Positions 1 through 6,007 of a stretch of 29,410 nucleotides of DNA are shown here, piece after piece. Source of the stretch: a virus. How positions within the stretch are numbered: the stretch's first letter is position 1; each line of letters opens with the position of its first letter. The stretch spans positions 1 to 29,410 of IMG/VR virus record IMGVR_UViG_3300029286_003709. The stretch is one strand, 5' to 3'. The position numbers were made by a program, and so were the translations under genes. Under the pieces are notes generated by a model that worked only from the letters and a program-made list of their open reading frames with translations, did not search any database and was not told the origin of the DNA.

Positions 1-786
1 CTAAAAATTGCGAATCAGCAACTCGTGGCGAGGCTTGACGCGGGTATCTGAGTCAGATCGGCCATTGGCCGCAGAATAGGTTGTTGTGACCCGCTTCTGA
101 GTGAACCCCTGGAATAACTTGCGGATTTCAGGGACATCGTTCATCGATAGGATAAACTTGCCTGCCAGATTCGACAATGACGCCCGGAGGCGGATAAAGT
201 CGCATGGCTTAAAACTGGTCGCGTAACCGGACACGCCAAAATATGGCGGATCGATGTAAAAGAACGTGCCGGGCCGGTCATAGCGCCGGATGCATTCGCA
301 GCCATCCAGATTTTCCATGGTTACCGCCTGCAGGCGAAAGTGAACATCAAGCAATGTATCTTCCAGCGTCGAAAGCACGAGGTTTGACGCCCTGGTTGTG
401 CCGGTTCCGAAATGACGGTTGACGGTCAGGCCGCCAAAAGACAGACGCTGGAGATAATAATACCGAACCGCGCGCTGGATATCGGTCAGCGTCGCCGGGA
501 TTTTGAGCTTTTCCAGTTCGAACATTTTCCGCGAGATGATCGCAAATTTATAGAACCGCAGGAATTCTTCCAGGTGGTTTTGAATCACGCGCCAGAACGT
601 GATCAGCTCGGAATCAAAATCATTGATAACCTCCTGCCTGGACTTTTTTTTAGCGAACAGGACCCAACCGGCACCGACGAACGGCTCGCAATAACAGACG
701 TGCTTGGGAATAAGCGGAACGATTTGATCAACCAGGCGGGATTTGCCACCATGATAATTTAAAGGACTTCTCACGTTTAACCTCAT
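1..786 (-). CDS. D12-class DNA adenine methyltransferase (Dam-like), copy 1
   Basis: This enzyme transfers a methyl group from S-adenosylmethionine to the N6 of adenine in DNA. The 261-residue length suits the D12 (Dam/DpnM) family. Visible motifs are YHGGKS near residue 11, the AdoMet-binding EPFVGAG at 34-40 and the catalytic DPPYFG near 180. The stop codon occupies bases 1-3, so the gene is complete. The ATG at 786 has no ribosome site. A GTG at 774, preceded by GAGG at a good distance, is an equally good start. It is the last visible gene of the leftward early operon. A phage would use it to mark its DNA against host restriction or to control promoters. The recognition site cannot be read from the sequence. 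A second D12 gene lies at 2104-2976. Confidence 0.93.
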   Translation of the reverse strand: MRLNVRSPLNYHGGKSRLVDQIVPLIPKHVCYCEPFVGAGWVLFAKKKSRQEVINDFDSELITFWRVIQNHLEEFLRFYKFAIISRKMFELEKLKIPATLTDIQRAVRYYYLQRLSFGGLTVNRHFGTGTTRASNLVLSTLEDTLLDVHFRLQAVTMENLDGCECIRRYDRPGTFFYIDPPYFGVSGYATSFKPCDFIRLRASLSNLAGKFILSMNDVPEIRKLFQGFTQKRVTTTYSAANGRSDSDTRVKPRHELLIRNF

Positions 787-909
787 CGGATATTATGCCG
801 GGGTTCCGTGTGGCGCCATGCCGGAAGGTAGCCCTGGCAAGGTATTGGATGTTGATAGCATCCAGTGGCGGAGGAGGAAAAGTCCTTCGTTTGCTTTCCG
901 GTCTCTAAA

Positions 910-1293
910 TTATGCTGGCCTCCTTTCGAATAGGTCTTGGGCGGCTGGGGCGTTGACAAATTGTTTGCCTTCGCGCCGCCAGCCTTCGGCGAGGGCAACG
1001 CGTTGTACGGTTCTGGCGCGAATTGCCAGGCAACGAATCCGGGAGCGGATCGAATTGCGATAGTGATTGATATCCTCGGCAACGGCCGGGCGGTAGTAAC
1101 CATGGGCTGACGACACCACGCAGAACGGCAGATCGCCAACGTGTAACTCCAGGAACGCCTCCGTATCACGTCGGCAACGGTGTTCCAGGAGCGCGCTGAT
1201 CTGCTCGATCGTTATCGCGCGGCCCGGTCCACGGCGGTCTTCGAGATCACGACGGAGGATTTCCAGTTGCGCAGTGTCGCTTTCCATCATCAT
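910..1293 (-). CDS. Small early-operon protein, function unknown
   Basis: This 127-residue protein is charged and mostly helical by eye. I recognise no family with confidence. The start is taken as the ATG at 1293, which overlaps the stop of the PolX-like gene (ATGA), so the two are probably translationally coupled. An in-frame TTG at 1305 would only add four residues. The N-terminal third is rich in Glu, Asp and Arg (a likely helix). The middle contains an HRCRRDTEA segment and a Tyr-rich SAHGYYRP stretch. Small regulators of this kind are common between Mu-like gemA and the lysis region. The about 120 bases between this gene and the methyltransferase on its left hold no gene that I can support. 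Confidence 0.7.
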   Translation of the reverse strand: MMMESDTAQLEILRRDLEDRRGPGRAITIEQISALLEHRCRRDTEAFLELHVGDLPFCVVSSAHGYYRPAVAEDINHYRNSIRSRIRCLAIRARTVQRVALAEGWRREGKQFVNAPAAQDLFERRPA

Positions 1294-1820
1294 TTTCGTT
1301 TCCAAGGATCGGACCAGGGAATACCGATAAGATCGAACAGGTCGCGCTCTTCGCGGACGGGGATTTTTTTATGTTTGTATTCCCCATTCTTATATTCTGT
1401 TTTTGTGAGGTGGCCGTCCATGGAATGATAGCCGGCCCTACACCAACCGGCAGCGAGGACATCATGGGAATAGGCGGCGCTGCCGGTGCGGATGGCAAAG
1501 ATCAGGCCCCAGTTTTCCGGGCGGGCGATGAAGAGATCAAGGTTGATGCCGTCCGGGAGAAGGCGCTGGGTATATTTGCCGGTCGGTTTGCCCTTGACGG
1601 CAGGCCAGCGATCGACCATCGCGCAGAAGTCCGGATCCACTACGGTGTCACCGCCCTGGAACATGCCGGTCTCGTAGGTCTTGGGAATGCAGACGATCTC
1701 AATATCGCCGACCTCCGGCTTGCGCCGGCGGATGCTCCCGGCGATCTCGATCCGCTCGCAGAATGGCGCGAGTTCGGCTCGGATGCGCTCCGCGATTTCG
1801 GTTACCTGGTTAAGGTTCAT
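1290..1820 (-). CDS. Minimal PolX-family nucleotidyltransferase / DNA polymerase
   Basis: This is a 176-residue nucleotidyltransferase of the DNA polymerase beta (PolX) superfamily. The palm signature is clear: GSIRR at residues 28-32, the metal-binding pair at Asp39 and Glu41 in GDIEIV, and a third acidic residue at Asp95 in NLDLF. An RTGS motif follows near 110, where PolX enzymes bind the incoming nucleotide or primer. Compared with polymerase beta (335 residues) it lacks the N-terminal lyase domain, leaving palm and a short thumb. It overlaps the small gene upstream by 11 bases and is coupled to the one downstream. In a transposing phage, a gap-filling polymerase at transposition ends or during end repair would make sense, but that is inference. 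Confidence 0.82.
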   Translation of the reverse strand: MNLNQVTEIAERIRAELAPFCERIEIAGSIRRRKPEVGDIEIVCIPKTYETGMFQGGDTVVDPDFCAMVDRWPAVKGKPTGKYTQRLLPDGINLDLFIARPENWGLIFAIRTGSAAYSHDVLAAGWCRAGYHSMDGHLTKTEYKNGEYKHKKIPVREERDLFDLIGIPWSDPWKRK

Positions 1821-1983
1821 GGGGATTCCGGTTGTGCTGGGTCAGCAAATACCCGCCGCGTTTCGGCATTGCGAGCAAATCGCCATCAGGCGTATGCAGG
1901 TAAACATGGCCGCAACTCGCCTGCTGCTGGCGATGCCGGCGTTCAAGTTCTCGTTTTGACAACGGCTTCTTTCTTTTCTTCAT
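1810..1983 (-). CDS. Small basic protein, function unknown
   Basis: This is a 57-residue, strongly basic protein with an N-terminal KKRKKPLSKRELERR stretch, a likely nucleic-acid-binding or helical segment. The start at 1983 is chosen because GGAG precedes it at a normal distance. An upstream in-frame start at 2049 has no such support. The gene overlaps the PolX-like gene by 11 bases, and its start overlaps the stop of a tiny upstream frame, so the whole run is tightly packed. No family recognised. Confidence 0.55.
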   Translation of the reverse strand: MKKRKKPLSKRELERRHRQQQASCGHVYLHTPDGDLLAMPKRGGYLLTQHNRNPHEP

Positions 1984-2021
1984 GGCAATCTCCGCCAGGC
2001 TTCGTCCATGGCGCGTTGCAT

Positions 2022-2114
2022 TTAGATGCACCGTGCCGTGATGCTGCATTCAGTCAACAGCCGAACCAACCATTCCGGCGTACCAAGTTCCGCTTTTTGT
2101 TTTTCATTTTTCAT
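2022..2114 (-). CDS. Tiny ORF (30 aa), possibly interrupted by an in-frame stop
   Basis: This reading frame begins with an ATG at 2114 that overlaps the last codons of the upstream methyltransferase and has GAGG six bases before it. It encodes 30 residues starting MKNEKQKAELGTPEWLV and ends in TAA at 2022. In the same frame, directly after the stop, an ATG opens 13 more codons ending at 1980 and overlapping the next gene's start. The arrangement suggests either two coupled micro-ORFs or one 44-codon gene broken by a stop. It is too short for any family call. Confidence 0.35.
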   Translation of the reverse strand: MKNEKQKAELGTPEWLVRLLTECSITARCI

Positions 2115-2976
2115 TGGTTGCCTCTACGGCATTTGGCCGCTGAATTTGGGCGTTGGTCTTTAGTCGCTTTGTCAAAATGCACTCTGCAGTCTTTGCCTTG
2201 TTGCCCTTTTTTAATTGGCAGTTTTTTGTGACGACAACGGTCTCATAATTCCATGCGTCGCATGGGTAAAGCTCGCGGATTAGCGGCGAATCGTAATAGG
2301 TGCATACCACCGGCGCCGGCACGGCGTTGAGAAGGTGAGCCAGGAACACATGGTCAGCGCGGCCAAAGAAATGCGAATAGTACTGTTCGGTTCCATCATA
2401 GGGTGGGTCGCAAAAAAGGACGCAGTTCGTCTTCTGCCCGTATAACCTGACGACATCCTGATAATCCATATTCTCGATGCACGTCCCCCGAAAGAAATCT
2501 CCAATCTCATCCAGTTTCTTCAGCATGTTCTGGTAGCGCCGTACCTCCTTGACTGCCTGTCTGTCGCCAGTTGAGACGCTGAATCCGCCATTACGCGTTT
2601 TGCCTCCCCACGACAGCAGATGGCGGTACAACGTCGATCTGGCGCGTTCTACCGGGTCGGTGAGTAGTGCGAAGGAGAATCCACCGCGAAGATAAATGGC
2701 ATAGTCGTCAGTAAAAATGCGGCGACATACCGGAGTCCAAGTCAAGCGCTGCAACAAATCGGCGCGCATCGCGAAATCCGCCATGCACCGGAATAGGTTT
2801 ACCAAATCCGCACTCGCGTCATTGTACACCCTCTTTTGAAATCCTGCATTCAAGGTCACGGCTGCTGAGCCGCCAAACACGTCAACCAACGTGTCGGCAC
2901 CTGTCGCGTGGAGGCGTATGGCAATCTCGCGCGCCATGCGGTGCTTACCTCCAATGTATGGCATCAGACTGATCAT
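2104..2976 (-). CDS. D12-class DNA adenine methyltransferase, copy 2
   Basis: This is a 290-residue AdoMet-dependent N6-adenine DNA methyltransferase. It has PYIGGKHR near the N-terminus, the cofactor-binding VDVFGGS about 30 residues later and the catalytic CDPPYDG near 195. The ATG at 2976 gives the conserved MISLMPYIGGK start. A GTG five codons upstream is possible, and neither has a strong ribosome site. It differs enough from the copy at 1-786 (different spacing and flanking residues) to suggest separate acquisition rather than recent duplication. It lies between gemA and the PolX-like gene in the early operon. The two enzymes could have different specificities. Confidence 0.93.
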   Translation of the reverse strand: MISLMPYIGGKHRMAREIAIRLHATGADTLVDVFGGSAAVTLNAGFQKRVYNDASADLVNLFRCMADFAMRADLLQRLTWTPVCRRIFTDDYAIYLRGGFSFALLTDPVERARSTLYRHLLSWGGKTRNGGFSVSTGDRQAVKEVRRYQNMLKKLDEIGDFFRGTCIENMDYQDVVRLYGQKTNCVLFCDPPYDGTEQYYSHFFGRADHVFLAHLLNAVPAPVVCTYYDSPLIRELYPCDAWNYETVVVTKNCQLKKGNKAKTAECILTKRLKTNAQIQRPNAVEATNEK

Positions 2977-2995
2977 GATTCGTATATCCACATAG

Positions 2996-3514
2996 TTAAA
3001 ACGGCATTGTGACTTCCTGTTTGTTAGCGGCTTTTATGGCATAGGCGAGGCGGTCTTTAAGGGCCTCGATAACACACCAGGCTTGGCCGCTGGTCAGGGC
3101 GGTCACGCCTATATCGGACTTTCCGGTGGCGTGGCAGACGATGCCGGCCAGGTAACCAGCATTGCATTTATCGTCCGGCAGCCACTCGCAGAGCTGATCC
3201 CAGAGCTGTTTGATCCGGTGATAATGCCGACTATTAATCCGGCCGTGTGGCCCCAGGCGATCACGCCAGTGGCGCTCCTCGCGGATATAACAGTTGTGTC
3301 CGATCGGATCCGGGACGTCGCCGCGCTCAACGCGTTCGAAGAGGACCGTTTCCAAGGCGGCCATGGCCTGGTCAAATCCTGGTTGAGTGAAATTGCGATC
3401 GGCAGCGGATCTCACACCGGCATGCGCATGCAGAATATCGCGGTAAGCCGGATCGCTCAGGTGCGCGGCGCGCGAGTATTCGTGGATGATTATTTTTTGG
3501 GTGCGGTTGAGCAT
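2996..3514 (-). CDS. gemA: GemA-like regulatory protein (Mu gp16 / DUF1018 family)
   Basis: This 172-residue protein matches the Mu gp16 (GemA) family pattern. The N-terminal part is MLNRTQKIIIHEYSRAA, and the C-terminal half contains the family-typical LTSGQAWCVIEALK. In Mu, GemA modulates host gene expression and DNA supercoiling. The start is placed at 3514 rather than 3589, because the 25 upstream codons read through a dispersed repeat tract (3531-3557) and the conserved region begins at MLNRTQ. Gam lies directly upstream, as in Mu-type early operons. Confidence 0.83.
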   Translation of the reverse strand: MLNRTQKIIIHEYSRAAHLSDPAYRDILHAHAGVRSAADRNFTQPGFDQAMAALETVLFERVERGDVPDPIGHNCYIREERHWRDRLGPHGRINSRHYHRIKQLWDQLCEWLPDDKCNAGYLAGIVCHATGKSDIGVTALTSGQAWCVIEALKDRLAYAIKAANKQEVTMPF

Positions 3515-3530
3515 GGCGGAATCCTGTTTT

Positions 3531-3557
3531 GTCGGACTGATCGGACGGATCGGACAT
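3531..3557. repeat. Family A repeat tract (units like GGATCGGAC)
   Basis: Nine-base units of the type GGACNGATC are repeated with small changes between gam and gemA. The same family recurs at least thirteen more times in the window. Confidence 0.75.
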
Positions 3558-3560
3558 ATT

Positions 3561-4070
3561 TTAATCGGTTGCAGCACGGGCCTGGTCAATCAGGGTTTTA
3601 TCCACCTTATAGACGGCCGTGTCGCCGGATACGATCTTGGCGCCGGGTATCTTTTCCCCGACTTCGAGCCGCTTTCGAATGGCGGTTTTAATCGTTTGGA
3701 ACGCCAGTTCGAAACAGTCCTCGATCTTGTTTTCAACCAGGTAGCGTTCCAGGCGGACCTGGTTTTCGATCACCAGTTCGCTGACGGCCTGGAGGCCAAA
3801 GGATCCCATGCTGGTTTTGACCTTGCGCGGATCCGCGAACAGGTCTTTATGCTGTTCGATAAACCGCGCCAGCATGTCGCAACCGGCGGCCAGGAGCGCG
3901 TGTTCGTCGTGCGTTTCGGTCTCGTGCTCGGCCTTGAGTTTTGCAATCCGGTTTTCAAAGGAGGCGTCTTTTTTAGCGAGTGTGATCGTCAATAAGGCGA
4001 CGTCGTCAAAGACACGCCGGGCCTGATCGAGGTTATGAATATCCATCCTTAAATCGGCGACTCGTTCCAT
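3561..4070 (-). CDS. gam: Gam-like host-nuclease inhibitor
   Basis: This is a 169-residue homologue of Mu Gam, which binds double-stranded DNA ends as a dimer, blocks exonucleases and is structurally related to eukaryotic and bacterial Ku. Seen in the sequence: a long N-terminal coiled-coil-like helix (residues about 10-55, rich in Lys/Glu/Ala), the central SMGSFGLQ turn that corresponds to the family's GSFG-type beta segment, and a C-terminal Lys-rich part. The length agrees with Mu Gam (about 174). A strong ribosome site (AAGGAG) precedes the ATG. It sits between the HNH gene and gemA. It probably protects phage DNA during transposition. Confidence 0.9.
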   Translation of the reverse strand: MERVADLRMDIHNLDQARRVFDDVALLTITLAKKDASFENRIAKLKAEHETETHDEHALLAAGCDMLARFIEQHKDLFADPRKVKTSMGSFGLQAVSELVIENQVRLERYLVENKIEDCFELAFQTIKTAIRKRLEVGEKIPGAKIVSGDTAVYKVDKTLIDQARAATD

Positions 4071-4075
4071 GGTGA

Positions 4076-4444
4076 TTACTCCTTTTTTCTGCTTTTTTTG
4101 ATCAGTTGAAGCAGGTTGGTTACGGCATTTGTCCAGTTCTTACCGTCATGTCCGTGCCACCAGTGGCAGCCGGTTCCGTTGGTCCGGCACAGGCAGGCCA
4201 TATTATTTGTATCGTGCGATCTTTCGGGATAAGGCTTTTGCGGATAGACATGGTGGACTTCGACGTCATTTGTCTCGCCGCACCAAGCGCAGGGCGCTAA
4301 CGGGATGCCCCACCTGGTCATTTCGCCAATTTGCGTTACATGATGGGGGGCGCGATTGGTCGGTTGCGGCGCAACCGTCGCCGCGCACAGCGCGCCTCCC
4401 ACACAGAGCGCCAGTAATAACGCAAGCAGATAATTTTTAATCAT
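4076..4444 (-). CDS. Exported HNH-type nuclease-like protein
   Basis: This 122-residue protein combines a secretion signal with an HNH fold. Residues 1-23 are a typical signal peptide: Lys3, then a Leu/Ala-rich core and ALCA before the mature part. The remainder carries CAWCG, then VEVHHVYP, then a CLC...GCHWWHGH block, which is the Cys-His-His-Asn layout of HNH endonucleases with structural zinc ligands. The start at 4444 is well supported by AAGGAG. The longer frame to 4609 has no ribosome site and would bury the signal. HNH proteins of phages are normally cytoplasmic, so export is unusual. An internal Met before the HNH part could give a cytoplasmic form, but it has only a weak site. Confidence 0.78.
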   Translation of the reverse strand: MIKNYLLALLLALCVGGALCAATVAPQPTNRAPHHVTQIGEMTRWGIPLAPCAWCGETNDVEVHHVYPQKPYPERSHDTNNMACLCRTNGTGCHWWHGHDGKNWTNAVTNLLQLIKKSRKKE

Positions 4445-4452
4445 GAATCTCC

Positions 4453-4812
4453 TTATGCCGGCACGGCCACGGCGTCGGCGCGGTTGTAAACGGACGGATC
4501 GGCCACGGCGCCGGTGCGCCGTAAATGCGCCACATCGATGGCAGGTACCGGCAAGCCGAAGCGTTGCATTTCGCGGGCCTGGTAAGCCAGGCTGGGCATC
4601 TGGTCGCAAAACATTTTTGCGTGTGCCAGGGCGATCATAAAGCGATCAAAGGCCACGTCCCGGACCGGATCGGCGAACTGCAGATTGGGATAGAGCTTAT
4701 CGAACTGTTCGCGCAACAGCACGGCCCGATTCTGGATGTTCTGCGCCAGTTGCTCTATTTGAACTGAGGCGGCGCGGATGGCGGCATCATTGATGGTGGT
4801 TTGTTTTGGCAT
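4453..4812 (-). CDS. Early-operon protein, function unknown
   Basis: This is a 119-residue soluble protein, mainly helical by eye, with no signal peptide, no membrane segment and no recognised motif. An AAGGAA site precedes the ATG at 4812. It lies between the Mu B-like ATPase and the HNH gene with short spacing, so it is part of the same transcript. The middle contains an FADPVRDVAFDRFMIALAHA segment and the last 25 residues are Ala/Val/Pro-rich and may be flexible. A role in transposition or regulation is possible only by position. Confidence 0.72.
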   Translation of the reverse strand: MPKQTTINDAAIRAASVQIEQLAQNIQNRAVLLREQFDKLYPNLQFADPVRDVAFDRFMIALAHAKMFCDQMPSLAYQAREMQRFGLPVPAIDVAHLRRTGAVADPSVYNRADAVAVPA

Positions 4813-4880
4813 GGGAATTTTCCTTTATTAAAACGGCCCCATATTTGCACGACAGGATTCACATAAGCGGTGGTCGCGCC

Positions 4881-5960
4881 CTACTCATACAGTTGTTTCC
4901 GGCCTTTCAATTCCTCCACTATTTCGCGGGCGGTGGCGATGATGACCTCGTCGGTCAGGTCGCGTCTCTTGGACTTCGCGCGGGTCCATGACTCGTTCAG
5001 GATGTCATCCACGAGGCCAAAATGGCCAAGTTGTTCACGCTGGGCGAGGCTGTGCAGAAGCCGCACGGCCTCTTTGCCTGGCTTGTAATACCGGGCCATC
5101 AGCGCGGCCACGTCGTCCTCGACCACGTCCTCGACCGGGTCAATGGTAAGCACCTCGTTGCGCATGCGGCCGAGGAGCTGGCCGACATTGTATCCGGCGC
5201 GCCGACGGAACCGGGCCAGCTCGTTGAGCATGTCGCTATTGGTTGCGATCAGGACAACGCCGCGCTCGCCATCGGCGAAGATATCCGTGCGCAGGTAATC
5301 CCAGAAATCGCGGGCCGAGGCATCCACCCAGGACCAGACCAAGTGCGCTTCATCCACGATAACCAGGTCACAGGCTTCGAGGGCCTGCTTTATCCGGATG
5401 CGCTTCTCGCGGAGCTTAACGCTATAGGGGATTCCTAACTGCTCGGCCAGGGTCCAGATGAAGTCGCCGGCGCCGTGGCGCGTGCCGCCGGAAAGCCGTG
5501 TATAGACCGTGCGCCCGGTATTATTCCGCTCCGTGTATTCCATGGCCGCGCGCGTTTTGCCTAACTGCTCCGGCGACCGGATCACCTGAATTCGGCGGAT
5601 GATCCGGACCTTCTCAAACACGGTCCAGAGCGTCTTGGCCAGGCGTGTTTCAACGAACTGGCGCAGGCCGCCATAGAGTTCCTTCTGGCCCAGGCGCCAG
5701 AAGAATTTGTCAACCCGTTCCGCCAGGGCGGAATAGTCGCCGTTGTATGAATGGTTGAAACACTGGCTCAGCACGCCTGCCGGGATATTCGTCTGGTGTC
5801 CCAGGGCGGAAATACCGAGGTGGTGTTTGCAGGCGTAGGCGTGCAGAGCGAGGAACTGTTTGACAACGTCATCTTCCTCGCCCGCGAATATTCTACGGAT
5901 ATCGTCCTGGGTCCGCTCCTTGAGCGGGATCCCTACCAAACTGTTTTTTTCGTCTTTCAT
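4881..5960 (-). CDS. Mu B-like AAA+ transposition ATPase
   Basis: This 359-residue ATPase is the partner of the transposase. Mu B binds target DNA, forms ATP-dependent filaments and delivers targets to Mu A. Seen here: an N-terminal helix-turn-helix-like region (about 40-90), a P-loop at 129-136 that reads SPEQLGKT and so lacks the usual first Gly, and Walker B LVIVDEAH at 199-206. A sensor-type LIATNSD follows about 35 residues on, then an Arg-rich stretch and a helical C-terminal domain. It is somewhat longer than Mu B (312). The ribosome site AAGGAGG is strong. It directly follows the transposase gene, as in Mu. Confidence 0.92.
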   Translation of the reverse strand: MKDEKNSLVGIPLKERTQDDIRRIFAGEEDDVVKQFLALHAYACKHHLGISALGHQTNIPAGVLSQCFNHSYNGDYSALAERVDKFFWRLGQKELYGGLRQFVETRLAKTLWTVFEKVRIIRRIQVIRSPEQLGKTRAAMEYTERNNTGRTVYTRLSGGTRHGAGDFIWTLAEQLGIPYSVKLREKRIRIKQALEACDLVIVDEAHLVWSWVDASARDFWDYLRTDIFADGERGVVLIATNSDMLNELARFRRRAGYNVGQLLGRMRNEVLTIDPVEDVVEDDVAALMARYYKPGKEAVRLLHSLAQREQLGHFGLVDDILNESWTRAKSKRRDLTDEVIIATAREIVEELKGRKQLYE

Positions 5961-6007
5961 GGGTCCTCCTTTTTAACGTTGTGCGACCATGCCCGACCTT
6001 CTACAGA

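Noticed and set aside
783-1169. Open minus-strand frame overlapping the 910-1293 gene
   Set aside because: Its product is Pro/Ser/Gln-rich without coding character, and the overlapping frame 910-1293 has the coupled start and a sensible sequence.
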